From assembly GCF_030814215.1 (NCBI RefSeq), contig NZ_JAUSUT010000001.1, positions 7,006,001-7,070,000 on the forward strand: DNA of 64,000 nucleotides, written 5' to 3'. The notes under the pieces were generated by a model, which saw only the letters and a list, made by a program, of their open reading frames with translations, was not told the DNA's origin and ran no database searches. Source of the stretch: Amycolatopsis thermophila. GTDB lineage: Bacteria; Actinomycetota; Actinomycetes; Mycobacteriales; Pseudonocardiaceae. Numbering within the stretch: the stretch's first letter is position 1; every line of letters begins with the position of its first letter. Of the stretch, positions 17,524 to 26,070 are shown piece after piece. Made by a program: the position numbers and the translations under genes.

Positions 17524-17750
17524 TCAGTACTCCTCGCCGTCTCGGACGCCGTACCGGATCGCGTTCTGCTGGGCCCGGTAGTAGTCCGTTCCGGCGAGGT
17601 CCGGCTCGATCCCCCCTCCGGGAGGTCGCGCACGTCGCGGCCGGCGCCACGTTGGTGTAGTCGAGGAACAGTGTGGAGTAGATCGCGCTCAGGTGCTCGA
17701 ACACGTCGAGCCAGTCCGGGTCGCCGCCGCCCATCCGGTTACGGCAGACG
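17524..17750 (-). pseudogene. Decayed gene of unknown function
   Basis: Three minus-strand frames join into one protein-like reading: DPDWLDVFEHLSAIYSTLFL with DYTNVA, then GRDVRDLPEGG, then IEPDLAGTDYYRAQQNAIRY ending GVRDGEEY and a stop at 17524. A six-G run marks one frameshift. I do not recognise the family. It directly precedes the Imm1-like remnant on the same strand, so it may be part of the same toxin-immunity locus. Confidence 0.35.
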
Positions 17751-17819
17751 GCCTGGAGGCGACGATGGTCCGGCGACGCTCCGGCTTGGTTTGTGTCGGG
17801 GGCCGGGTGACACAGGACC

Positions 17820-18361
17820 ATGCACACACCCGCGATCGTCCGGACGCCGGCACCGGAAGTGGTGCTCGAGGCACCGGAGAGCGTCGCTCTGCTGCTCTAC
17901 AGCGCCAACGCTGTCGGTGATGCCGGGCTGGCGTCGGTGGTGATGAGCGCGCTGGAGTCGACGGCCGCGGCGGCGGCCGGGAGGCTGGGCAGGCACTTCG
18001 CGGTGCGCGGCACCGAGCCCCACCTGGCGGTGCAGCAGGACCAGACGTTCCCCCGCCCGCACGCGCACGTGCTGGTGCGCGACCGCGTGGAGCGGTCGAT
18101 GTTCGACGGCTGGGCCCGATACGCGCACGCGCGGTACCGGCCGAGCTGCAGGTGCGGCTGTACGACGGAGGGGTCGGCATCACACGGGAGTACCCGAGCC
18201 CGCACGGCTGGGAGATCACCGCGGCCATTCCGCAGCTGGGCAAGCTCCCGCGGCTTCGGTGCGGAACCGCGCCGCGGGTCTTGTACCCGCTAGAGCTGGA
18301 ACCGATGGTTCCGCCTGTGCCACCGGCGCACACCGAGGCGCAACAGGACGCACGCACCTGA
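17820..18361 (+). pseudogene. Hypothetical protein, frameshifted
   Basis: Reads MHTPAIVRTPAPEVVLEAPE, then TEPHLAVQQDQTFPRPHAHV and RVERSMFDGWARYAHA in one frame. After about 18130 it continues in another as VPAELQVRLYDGGVGITREY and SPHGWEITAAIPQLG, ending AHTEAQQDART. Composition and continuity suggest one former gene of about 180 residues. I do not recognise it; it has no transmembrane segment. Confidence 0.4.
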
Positions 18362-18449
18362 CGTCCCTCCATCCTGAGGAGACCCCTAGACCCATGGACA
18401 CGACAAAGTGGTCAGGCACGGATGCCGGTGCCTGACCGGGGCAGGGCCG

Positions 18450-18932
18450 TCAGTCTTCCGGGTGTCCGTTGTAGACGCGGATTTTGTACTTGGTGGTCTC
18501 CAGCGCCAGGTTGAGTTCACGGATCTGCCGCGTGATTCGCTCTTGCTGGTCGAGCATGATGCGGCGGCGTTCCGGAATGGTGCTCGGGCCCTGCTCGACG
18601 AGCCGGATGTAGCGCTTGAGGTCGGTCATGGTCATGCCGGACAGGCGCATCCGGGTGAGGAAGACGAGGCGGCGCAGGTCGAACGCGGAGTACTCGCGGT
18701 ACCCGGAGGCGTTGCGAGCGGGCCGCACGAGTCCCTCCTGCTCGTAGTACCGGAGGGTGTGCGTCGGCAGGCCGACAAGCCGGGCGGCCTCGGCGACGCT
18801 CTTGGGCGTCGCCGAGGCCTCGATCGTGGCGTCGTCGAGCAGCTCGTGCAGCGCCTCGATCGCCGATGAGGATGGCCCGTCGCTGGCAGTGAGGATGCGT
18901 TCGATCAGCGTTTCAGTAGCCACGGCCAACAT
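18450..18932 (-). CDS. MerR family transcriptional regulator
   Basis: 160 aa. A 42-residue N-terminal extension (LIERILTASDGPSSSAIEAL) precedes the winged helix: SVAEAARLVGLPTHTLRYYE, GLVRPARNASGYREYSAFDL, with the recognition helix and the dimerisation coiled coil near residues 110-150 (ERRRIMLDQQERITRQIREL). No metal-binding Cys cluster is seen, so it is a ligand or redox sensor rather than a classic metal sensor. It lies 10 bases behind the SDR gene on the same strand, so the two form an operon and it likely controls the SDR. Confidence 0.9.
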   Translation of the reverse strand: MLAVATETLIERILTASDGPSSSAIEALHELLDDATIEASATPKSVAEAARLVGLPTHTLRYYEQEGLVRPARNASGYREYSAFDLRRLVFLTRMRLSGMTMTDLKRYIRLVEQGPSTIPERRRIMLDQQERITRQIRELNLALETTKYKIRVYNGHPED

Positions 18933-18942
18933 CGTACGAGGA

Positions 18943-19815
18943 TCAGAACGCGCGCACCGCGGGCGGCGTGTCTGGGAAGTCTGCCGATTCGCTCACAGAC
19001 GCCCATTTCTCGACATCGTCGAGTGCATCACGGTAGACGCGGGTGAGATTGCGAACCGCCTCGGCACCGAGCGGGAGGCGGAGCGGCGCGTCGGGGGTGT
19101 CGAGCATGTTGCGGATCACCCGGGCGGCGCGTGCCGGATCGCCCTCCTGGATGCCGTCGGCCTCGGCCATGTTCGCGCGTACGGCACCGAGGACCTCGTC
19201 GTAGGTCGAGCTCTGCGGCGCTGTGTTGAGCACGTCGGCGGCGTTGAACGCGGTGCGGAAGCGACTGGGCTCGACGATGAGGACGCGGATGCCGAACGGT
19301 GCGACCTCGCCCGCGAGCGCCTCCGACCAGCCCTCGAGCGCGAACTTGCCAGCTGAGTAGCTGCCGACGCCGGGGAACGACATCCGCCCGCCCTGGCTGC
19401 TCATCTGCACGATCGCACCCGAGCGACGCTCCCGCAGGTGGGGCAGCACGGCACGCACATAGGCGGCCGGGCCGAACAGGTGCTGCTCGAGCATGGCCCG
19501 CAGCGCGGCATCCGTGATCTCTTCGGCGGCGCCGACCTGTCCGGCACCGGCATTGTTGACGAGCACGTCGACGCGCCCGAACACCTCCAGCGCCCGCTGC
19601 ACGACCGCGGCCGCTCCCACCGTGTCACGCACATCGTGCTCGATGGCGAGGAGCCGATCCCCGTACCGCGCCTTGAGCCCGTCGAACCGGTCGGCCCGTC
19701 GCGCGGTCCCGATCACCTGCTCGCCGACCTCGAGTGCCGCCTCGGCGAGCGCCAGGCCGAGGCCCGAACTCGCGCCCGTGATGATCCATGTCTTCGTCTC
19801 GTTCGTCGTGGTCAT
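18943..19815 (-). CDS. Short-chain dehydrogenase/reductase
   Basis: 290 aa classical SDR. NAD(P) motif TGASSGLGLALAEAA (residues about 13-27), NNAGAG, catalytic Ser in IVQMSSQGGRMS and Tyr-x3-Lys in GSYSAGKFALEGWSEA. Arg after the glycine motif (TARRADRF) favours NADP(H). Substrate unknown. Starts at ATG 19815; the MerR gene follows. Confidence 0.9.
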   Translation of the reverse strand: MTTTNETKTWIITGASSGLGLALAEAALEVGEQVIGTARRADRFDGLKARYGDRLLAIEHDVRDTVGAAAVVQRALEVFGRVDVLVNNAGAGQVGAAEEITDAALRAMLEQHLFGPAAYVRAVLPHLRERRSGAIVQMSSQGGRMSFPGVGSYSAGKFALEGWSEALAGEVAPFGIRVLIVEPSRFRTAFNAADVLNTAPQSSTYDEVLGAVRANMAEADGIQEGDPARAARVIRNMLDTPDAPLRLPLGAEAVRNLTRVYRDALDDVEKWASVSESADFPDTPPAVRAF

Positions 19816-19949
19816 GACCGCAACGCTAAAGCTTCGAGCGCGCTCGAAAGCAAGCCGCGCTCAGACTCGGGTCTCGGGTCAGCTCGTCACTCGCGCGTCG
19901 CGAGATCCGCGCTACCGGAGGGCCCGGGCCACCTCGTCCGGGCTGGCGT

Positions 19950-20232
19950 TCAGCACGGTGCGGAACTTGCCCGACGGTTCACCGCCGACATGCAGCGCGG
20001 CGTGGCCGAGCTGGCTCGGCTGGGGTACGACGCCAAGTTGTTCCGCAGCATGCTCGCCCAGCACGGTCCAGTCGAAGCGGCTCGCCGCCTGGTCCTGGCC
20101 CGCGACCCCTCGGATGGTCTCTGGCGCCTGAAGACACTGCTCGAACCTGTGCTCTCGTGGATTGAGGCGAAGACCGTCTCCGTGCCTCGTCACACGCGGT
20201 CGGAACCGCTGATCTTCCACCGGCCACGGTGA
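19950..20232 (+). pseudogene. Fragment of an unrecognised helical domain
   Basis: In the 650-base stretch between the SDR and 20472 the only protein-like reading is RRFTADMQRGVAELARLGYD, AKLFRSMLAQHGPVEAARRL and DPSDGLWRLKTLLEPVLSWI, resembling a helical C-terminal module found in several uncharacterised actinobacterial proteins. There is no clear start, and the opposite strand near 19912-19978 reads GKFRTVLNASPDEVARALR, possibly another protein's tail. The rest (20233-20471) shows nothing. Confidence 0.3.
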
Positions 20233-20471
20233 CACATCGGCTCCCGAACACGTTCTGCCATTGCCGTAGTCGTACACAACCCGCGCTGGCGTGCGGAAAC
20301 ACGACTCATGCAGGTCAGTGCGGGTCCTTCAGGTCCGTTGAGCCTTGTTCAGCGTGCAGTCCCACTCCCCGCTTGCTCTCACGGTGCTCCCCGCGCGAGC
20401 ATCGACGCACGACGCCCGCTACGACTTGCCGGCCAGTGCAGCGGGTCGGCTCGCGTCAACTCCGGAACGGC

Positions 20472-20711
20472 TCACCAGCCGCCGAGGTACCGGCGGACCT
20501 CGAAGTGGTAGCCGCCGCTGGCCAGCAGCTCCACCACGAGCACTGCAGCCGCGCTCAGGAAGGCGAGAGCGCACGCCGAGGCGATCGCGGGCCGTCCGGC
20601 CAGCGCCGTCACAACGGTGGCCACGAGCGCGGCGGTCGACAGCAGCGTGACCGGCACCAGCACGATGGTCCGCCGGCCGCCAGTGTCCTGACGACGAGGT
20701 TGCTGTGACAC
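20472..20711 (-). CDS. Small two-helix membrane protein
   Basis: 79 aa from a GTG at 20711: a polar start VSQQPRRQDTGGRR, two hydrophobic segments (TIVLVPVTLLSTAALVATVV and AIASACALAFLSAAAVLVVE) and a short tail EVRRYLGGW. The ribosome site is weak. Divergent from the response regulator gene. Function unknown. Confidence 0.55.
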   Translation of the reverse strand: MSQQPRRQDTGGRRTIVLVPVTLLSTAALVATVVTALAGRPAIASACALAFLSAAAVLVVELLASGGYHFEVRRYLGGW

Positions 20712-20877
20712 ACCCCCATCGTCTGCCGGCGGCTGCCGGGACGAGCTGACAAGGACCTTGCGATCGTCCTCCCTGGTGACAGCGGGAGCGACCGCCGGGT
20801 GAAAGTTCAGGCGATTGCAAGCTTCGACCTCTGGCGCGAGGCGCCTGCGCCCGCATCCGGTGGTAACAATGGCAGCC

Positions 20878-21558
20878 ATGCCGACCCGAGTCCTCCTGGT
20901 CGAAGACGACGAGCGCATCGCGCAGGCGCTGAGCCTGGCGCTGGACGACGAGGACTTCGACGTGATGCATGTGCCCAGTGGGGAGCGCGCGCTGGACGCG
21001 GTGGAGTCCGAACTCGTCGAACTCGTACTGCTCGACCTGATGCTGCCCGGCATGGACGGTCTCACCGTCTGCCGCAAGCTGCGCGCGAGCGGGGACCTGC
21101 CCATCATCGTCATCACGGCACGCTCGGACAGCCGCGACGTCATCGCCGGTCTGGAAGCGGGCGCCGACGACTACGTCACCAAGCCGCTGGTGGCCGGGGA
21201 GCTGGCCGCACGGATGCGGGCGCTGCTGCGGCGGCGGTCACCGGGGCGGCCCGCGGTCCTCCACGTCGCCGATCTGGAGGTCCGGCTCGACGCGGCCACC
21301 GTGTTCCGGGACGGGGAGCAAGTCCACCTCACCCGGACCGAGTTCGGTCTGCTCGCCGAACTCGCCGCCTCCCCGGGCGCTGTGGTGACCCGCGAGCAGC
21401 TGCTGAGCAAGGTGTGGGGATACGACTACTTCGGGGACACCCGGCTGCTCGACGTGCACATCCGGCGGCTGCGGCGCAAGGTCGAGGCCGACCCGGACCA
21501 CCCCCGCACGATCGTCACGGTGCGAGGCATGGGCTACAAGATCGAGCCGGAACCATGA
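20878..21558 (+). CDS. OmpR/PhoB-type response regulator
   Basis: 226 aa. Receiver domain (1-115) with acidic pair LVEDDERI, phospho-Asp in VLLDLMLPGMDG (about residue 53), Thr/Ser switch VITARS and Lys in YVTKPL. Winged-helix output domain (130-226): LTRTEFGLLAELAASPGAVV, LLDVHIRRLRRKVE, VRGMGYKIE. The stop overlaps the kinase start by ATGA, so the pair is coupled. Confidence 0.96.
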   Translation: MPTRVLLVEDDERIAQALSLALDDEDFDVMHVPSGERALDAVESELVELVLLDLMLPGMDGLTVCRKLRASGDLPIIVITARSDSRDVIAGLEAGADDYVTKPLVAGELAARMRALLRRRSPGRPAVLHVADLEVRLDAATVFRDGEQVHLTRTEFGLLAELAASPGAVVTREQLLSKVWGYDYFGDTRLLDVHIRRLRRKVEADPDHPRTIVTVRGMGYKIEPEP

Positions 21559-22940
21559 CGCGAACCTCCCGGACCTGGCGCCGGGTGCTGTCCTTGCGCT
21601 GGCGGGTGGCGATCGCCTTCGGCCTGGGGTCGCTGCTCGTCGCGGGCATGTTCGCGCTGGCGACCTGGAACCTCGCGCGTGGCTACATGCTGGACCAGCG
21701 GCTGCAGAGCGCGACGCAGCAGGCCGAGGTGAACGTCCGGCTGGTCGACGAGACGCTCCGCACCGGGGCTACCGGTCTGGACGAGCTGCTGACCGGGCTG
21801 ACGACCGGGCCGAATTCGACGATCATCCTGCTGCGCCAGAGCGGTCAGCTCACCAGTGGCCGGCCGGTCGACCTGGGTCAGCTGCCCGCCGCGTTCGTGA
21901 ACACGGCACGGGAGGGGGTCGCGGTGCGGCAACGGGTGCGCGTGAGCGACTACCCTGTGCTCGCGGTCGGTCTTCCGGTCGCCGGCGCAGGCGGGACCTA
22001 CATCGAGCTGTTCCCGCTGATCGAACTCGACCGGACCTTCCGGTTCCTCAGCAGTCTCCTCGCGGGCGGCACGTTCGCGTCCGGTGTGCTGGGTGGTGCG
22101 CTCGGGCTGTGGGCGAGCCGTCGTGCGCTGCGCCCGCTCAGGGCGTTGACCGACGCGGCGTCGCGGGTGGCGGCCGGCGACCTGACCGCCCGCCTGCCGG
22201 AGCAGGCCGACGCCGATCTGGCTCCGCTGGCGCGCACGTTCAACGACACCACCGCGGCGCTCGAACACCGGGTGCAGCGGGACGCGCGTTTCGCCGGCGA
22301 TGTCAGCCATGAGCTGCGGTCTCCCCTGACAACGATGACCAGTGCGGCCGAAGTCCTCGCGCGCCGGCGAGCCGATCTGCCCGAGCGCGCCCGCCAGGCC
22401 CTGGACCTGCTGATTCTGGAGGTGCACCGGTTCCGGAGCGTGGTCATCGACCTGCTGGAGATCACGCGGGCCGATCAGCAGGGCGACGACGAGGCCTGGG
22501 AGATCCTCGACCTCGCCGGCCTGGTGGCCAACGTCGCGGCGTTCCAGGAACGTGCGGTCCCGCCGGTTGAGGCCCCGTCGGAGCCGGCCCTGGTGCAGGT
22601 GGACCGGCGGCGGATGGACCGGGTTGTGGGCAACCTCCTGGACAACGCGGAACGCTACGGCGGGGGTGTAGTGCGCGTGGGCGTGCAGGTGGACGGCGGG
22701 CGGGTCCGGCTGGAGGTCGACGACGCGGGCCCCGGGGTGCCGGAGCACCTGCGGGAGCAGATCTTCGAACGCTTCACGCGGGGAGAGCGAGCCGGGCAGC
22801 GCGGCGCCGACACCGGCAGCGGGCTGGGACTGGCCATCGTCGCCGAGCACGTGCGCCGGCTGGGCGGGCGGGTGTGGGTGAGCGATCGCCCGGGCGGTGG
22901 GGCGCGCTTCGTCGTCGAACTCCCGATGGCTCCGTCATGA
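21555..22940 (+). CDS. Sensor histidine kinase
   Basis: 461 aa. One N-terminal transmembrane helix (about 17-40), an extracytoplasmic sensor of about 120 residues, a second helix (about 165-187), HAMP, then HisKA with phospho-acceptor His about 252 in FAGDVSHELRSPLTTM and HATPase_c with N-box NLLDNAERYGGG, DDAGPGVPEH and GSGLGLAIVAEHV. It senses an envelope signal and phosphorylates the adjacent response regulator. Organised like MtrB/PrrB-type actinobacterial kinases; the signal is unknown. Its stop overlaps the start of the small lipoprotein (ATGA). Confidence 0.96.
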   Translation: MTRTSRTWRRVLSLRWRVAIAFGLGSLLVAGMFALATWNLARGYMLDQRLQSATQQAEVNVRLVDETLRTGATGLDELLTGLTTGPNSTIILLRQSGQLTSGRPVDLGQLPAAFVNTAREGVAVRQRVRVSDYPVLAVGLPVAGAGGTYIELFPLIELDRTFRFLSSLLAGGTFASGVLGGALGLWASRRALRPLRALTDAASRVAAGDLTARLPEQADADLAPLARTFNDTTAALEHRVQRDARFAGDVSHELRSPLTTMTSAAEVLARRRADLPERARQALDLLILEVHRFRSVVIDLLEITRADQQGDDEAWEILDLAGLVANVAAFQERAVPPVEAPSEPALVQVDRRRMDRVVGNLLDNAERYGGGVVRVGVQVDGGRVRLEVDDAGPGVPEHLREQIFERFTRGERAGQRGADTGSGLGLAIVAEHVRRLGGRVWVSDRPGGGARFVVELPMAPS

Positions 22941-23161
22941 TCCGCCGCCTCGTGGTGGCGCTGATGGCGGCCACCGTCTCGCTCGCCGGGTGCGGGGTCA
23001 GCACCCAGGATGAGCCGGAGCGGCTTCCGACCAGCTCGCCCACGGTCGCCCCCACCACCCCGCAGGTCACTCACCCGCCCACCGCCTCGGCGACGACAAC
23101 TACCCCGACAACGCCCACTCCGGTTCCGGCTCCCGGCACCGAAACCACACTGTCAGCCTGA
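22937..23161 (+). CDS. Small Thr/Pro-rich lipoprotein coupled to the two-component system
   Basis: 74 aa. Signal peptide with lipobox VSLAGC (Cys about residue 19), then a Pro/Thr/Ser-rich disordered tail (TSSPTVAPTTPQVTHPPTAS) with no folded domain. The ATGA overlap with the kinase gene makes it the third gene of the operon. It is too short to be a LpqB/GerMN-type protein; it may be a truncated relative or a small surface modulator of the kinase (inference). Confidence 0.75.
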   Translation: MIRRLVVALMAATVSLAGCGVSTQDEPERLPTSSPTVAPTTPQVTHPPTASATTTTPTTPTPVPAPGTETTLSA

Positions 23162-23192
23162 AGAACTTTTGCACTATGCACTATTTGGCGGG

Positions 23193-23843
23193 ATGCCTGA
23201 TCCCCTCACCTGGCACGCGGTCCTGGCCGGCTGGTGGGTCCCGTTGCCGGGCCTCGCGGTCCTGACCACCACCGCGGTCGGCTACCTGTGGTGCGCCCGG
23301 CGGGTCAGGGGATGGCCGGTCGGACACACGGCCTGGTTCCTCGCGGTGATCGCGTTCGCCATCGCCGACGTGCTGAACGGCTACAGCCGCATTCTGTTCG
23401 CGGTGCACATGGTCCAGCACCTCGTGCTGATCGTCGTCGCGCCGCTGTGCCTGGTCCTCGGTTCTCCGCTGCGTCTCGTGCACGCCTGCGCGGGCGAACG
23501 AGCGCGACCCTGGCTGCGGCGATTCGGGCGGAGCAGGCCGGTGCGGTCGGCGGTGCACCCGCTGACCGCGCTCGCGGTCTACACGGTGGTCGTCGTCGGC
23601 ACGCACCTGACACCGTTCCAGCAGAGCGCGCTGCTGCTCCCGGAACTGCACCGGCTCGAGGAACTGATGTACCTCGCCGCGGGCGTTCTGCTCCTGCTGC
23701 GGGTCACCGGAAACGAGCCGGGTGCCCCACGACTGCCCGCGCTGCTGCGGCTGGTGCTCCTGTTCGCCGCGATGGTGGTCGACGCGATCGCGATGCTCAG
23801 CGGATTGGCTTCCGAGGAGGCCTCACGCCGCCGGTACCGGTGA
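23193..23843 (+). CDS. ctaG: CtaG-type cytochrome c oxidase assembly membrane protein
   Basis: 216 aa, five to six hydrophobic segments, with ILFAVHMVQHLVLIVVAPLC, the His-containing helix typical of caa3_CtaG proteins, and VVVGTHLTPFQQSALL. CtaG proteins assist copper or oxidase assembly. Shorter than the 280-330 residue family average, lacking the last helices. An orphan cytochrome oxidase subunit I is at 31614-33395, a plausible functional partner. Confidence 0.8.
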   Translation: MPDPLTWHAVLAGWWVPLPGLAVLTTTAVGYLWCARRVRGWPVGHTAWFLAVIAFAIADVLNGYSRILFAVHMVQHLVLIVVAPLCLVLGSPLRLVHACAGERARPWLRRFGRSRPVRSAVHPLTALAVYTVVVVGTHLTPFQQSALLLPELHRLEELMYLAAGVLLLLRVTGNEPGAPRLPALLRLVLLFAAMVVDAIAMLSGLASEEASRRRYR

Positions 23844-23899
23844 CGGCGGGCACGCCGCCCGCACGCCTTCGAACGCCGGACGGGCCAGACGCCGGCTGG

Positions 23900-24436
23900 T
23901 CAGAGCCAGAGGGCGTCCGCGCGCTCGCCGGCCGCGGGCTCACCGCCGGCTTCGGTGAACGCGCGCAGGGCCCGGACGAGTCCGCGCCGGGAGGTGACGG
24001 GCATCCGCGACACGATGCGGGTGATCTCGGACCGGCGGCGCTGGGTGACCGCGCGCACCACCGCCTGCCCCTCCCCCGTGAGACTGACCACGAGCTCCCG
24101 TCGCGACGTCGGGCTGGCTTCCCGGTTGACCAGCCCGGCCGTCACCAGGCGGTCGACGGTGCGGGTGGCGGTCGACGGATTGACGGCCAGGTGCTCCGCG
24201 ATCGCGGTCAGCTTGAGCGGACCACGCGTGTCCAGCACCACGAGAACCCGGAACTGCGGAATCGTGATCGATTCGTCGACGGCCGCGATCGACTTGGCGG
24301 ACACAGCCACCAGCAGGCGGGACGCGGTCAACACCGCGTCGGTCATGGCGTCTACGTCGCTGGGGCCCGGCTTCTCGGTGGTTCCGACGGTCCGGCCGGC
24401 GGCCGGTGCGGTGCGGGCAGGACGGCGCGTGGGCAT
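23900..24436 (-). CDS. MarR family transcriptional regulator
   Basis: 178 aa. A disordered basic N-terminus, then helices and the winged helix ITIPQFRVLVVLDTRGPLKL, TAIAEHLAVNPSTATRTVDR and LVNREASPTSRRELVVSLTG. Dimeric repressor of the MarR type; the ligand is unknown. Convergent with ctaG. Confidence 0.9.
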   Translation of the reverse strand: MPTRRPARTAPAAGRTVGTTEKPGPSDVDAMTDAVLTASRLLVAVSAKSIAAVDESITIPQFRVLVVLDTRGPLKLTAIAEHLAVNPSTATRTVDRLVTAGLVNREASPTSRRELVVSLTGEGQAVVRAVTQRRRSEITRIVSRMPVTSRRGLVRALRAFTEAGGEPAAGERADALWL

Positions 24437-24551
24437 GCTCCAGTTGTACCCCATGCGTGGAGGTTTGACGCGTGCGCAACTGTTGCCCGGGCTAAGTTTC
24501 CGCCCGCTCCCGCGCGGGTGTGAAGCCGTGCGGGACGGGTAGGCCCGGACA

Positions 24552-24695
24552 GTGCCCGGGGCAGCGGAGACAGCGGATGCCTTGATCATCGGCACCGGCC
24601 CGAACGGCCTGGTCGCGGCCAACCTCGCCGACCGGCTGGAGGAAGTCGTCGAACGGCGCGGCGGAAGCGCGACGCGATGCACCGGGCGGCCTTGA
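24552..24695 (+). pseudogene. Stub of an FAD/NAD-binding oxidoreductase
   Basis: A 47-aa frame starts PGAAETADALIIGTGPNGLV, the dinucleotide-binding beta-alpha start of a phytoene-desaturase-like oxidoreductase, then switches abruptly to ADRLEEVVERRGGSATRCTG, which looks like the tail of an unrelated protein. Probably a deletion fusion just upstream of the hemerythrin gene. Confidence 0.45.
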
Positions 24696-24716
24696 ACCCG
24701 AGGGAAGGAGACGAAT

Positions 24717-25292
24717 ATGGACGCCATCGCGTTCCTGCGCGCCGACCACGTGGAGGTCCTGGGCATGCTCGACGAACTCGACAGCGGCCCGACCGCCCGG
24801 GCAGACCGGACACCGCCGGTGCGTCACGCCCGCAAGGAGATCGTGACCCGGCTGGTGATCGCCGAATCGCGGCACGAGGCGGTCGAGGAACAGTACTTCT
24901 GGCCCATGGTGCGCGACCAGGTGCCGGACGGCGACGCGCTCGCCAACCAGGCCGTCGACCAGGAATACGCCGCCAAACAGGTGCTGGACGCGCTGGACAA
25001 GGCCGATCCGGGCCAGTCGGACTTCGAAGCCATGATCGAGCGCGTCGTCCGCGACGGCCGCGAGCACATCAGGTTCGAACAGGACGAAGTGTGGCCGCGC
25101 GTGCGCGCCTGCGTGAGCGAGCAGCGCCTGGCCGAGGTCGGCGACAAGATGGCCGCGGCGAAGGCCAAGGCCCCGACCCGGCCACATCCGGAGACGCCGT
25201 CGAGCGCCGGCGTCCAGAAGACCGTGGGCAAGGCCGCCGCCGCGCTGGACCGGGCGCGCGATGCCGTCACTGGCCGCGACAAGGAGAAATGA
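24717..25292 (+). CDS. Hemerythrin/HHE-domain protein
   Basis: 191 aa. HHE domain (1-130) with metal-ligand candidates in FLRADHVEVLGMLDEL, AESRHEAVEEQYFWPM and GREHIRFEQDEVWPRV; then an Ala/Lys-rich C-terminal helix with AGVQKTVGKAAAALDRARDA. Likely a cytosolic diiron protein binding O2 or NO, or helping in iron/oxidative stress. Strong GGAAGGAG ribosome site. First of three plus-strand stress-type genes. Confidence 0.88.
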   Translation: MDAIAFLRADHVEVLGMLDELDSGPTARADRTPPVRHARKEIVTRLVIAESRHEAVEEQYFWPMVRDQVPDGDALANQAVDQEYAAKQVLDALDKADPGQSDFEAMIERVVRDGREHIRFEQDEVWPRVRACVSEQRLAEVGDKMAAAKAKAPTRPHPETPSSAGVQKTVGKAAAALDRARDAVTGRDKEK

Positions 25293-25386
25293 GCCAACCC
25301 AAGGACATCGTCAGTCAGCCGTCAGGTTGGCGACCCTCGCAGCGGGCCACACTGGGATGGACAGCATCCGCAACGCGAGGAGAGCC

Positions 25387-25596
25387 ATGATCGCCAACAG
25401 GCACCCCGCGGAGCTCGCCCAGTCTGTGCTGCACCGGCTCGAGAACGAGTTCGGCGCGCAGCTCGCGTCGACCGACATCGTCGACACGGTCCGAGGCGCG
25501 GCACGCGATCTGGAGGGGCAGATCGTGCCGGAGGCTTTCGGGGAGATGCTCTACCGCCTGGCCTGCGTCCGCCTCGGCCGTGCGGTTCGGGCCTGA
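25387..25596 (+). CDS. Three-helix-bundle dimerization domain protein
   Basis: 69 aa, MIANRHPAELAQSVLHRLEN then IVDTVRGAARDLEGQIVPEA and LYRLACVRLGRAVRA. It matches the small helical proteins common in actinobacterial stress operons (three-helix bundle dimerization family). GAGGAGA sits just before the ATG at 25387. Followed 17 bases later by the STAS gene. Confidence 0.75.
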   Translation: MIANRHPAELAQSVLHRLENEFGAQLASTDIVDTVRGAARDLEGQIVPEAFGEMLYRLACVRLGRAVRA

Positions 25597-25612
25597 GCGG
25601 AAGGACAGGTCC

Positions 25613-25966
25613 GTGCCCGGTGACATCGCGTTCCACAACCGGACGCCACGCCCCGACACCATGGTGGTCACGGTCTCGGGCGAGATCGACATGGTGACCG
25701 GAAGCCAACTGCGCGACCACCTCGACGCCGCGTGCCAGGGACTTCCAGCAGGCGGGCAGGTGGTGGCCGACCTGCGTTCGGTGTCCTTCCTCGGCTGCAG
25801 CGGACTGAACGTTCTGGCCGCCGCCAACGAACGGATTCAGCGTAGTGGCAAACACCTCCGGGTGGTCGCGGATCGTCCTGCGGTGCTGCGGCCGCTGCAG
25901 CTCACGATGCTGGACCAGAAGCTGCCCGTCGACGTCACACTGCGGGCGGCCCTGGCATCCCGCTGA
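25613..25966 (+). CDS. STAS-domain anti-sigma-factor antagonist
   Basis: 117 aa. STAS fold with MVVTVSGEIDMVTGSQLRDH, VVADLRSVSFLGCSGLNVLA (the phosphorylatable Ser is in the FLGCSGLN loop) and KHLRVVADRPAVLRPL. Such proteins bind anti-sigma kinases and free alternative sigma factors. The GTG start has GGAAGG upstream; a longer start at 25580 would overlap the previous gene. No partner kinase gene lies nearby. Confidence 0.9.
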   Translation: MPGDIAFHNRTPRPDTMVVTVSGEIDMVTGSQLRDHLDAACQGLPAGGQVVADLRSVSFLGCSGLNVLAAANERIQRSGKHLRVVADRPAVLRPLQLTMLDQKLPVDVTLRAALASR

Positions 25967-26070
25967 ACGCGAAGTTCCTCATCGTCTGACATCGGCGGGC
26001 CGGCTCACGGCTCGCCGACTCCCCGGATGCGGCCCGCGGTTCACACGTCCGGGTAGTCGGCGATCCGCGG

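Noticed and set aside
17820-18361. Relaxase (TrwC-like) because of PHAHVLV
   Set aside because: The surrounding HUH and Walker motifs are absent, so the match is too short.
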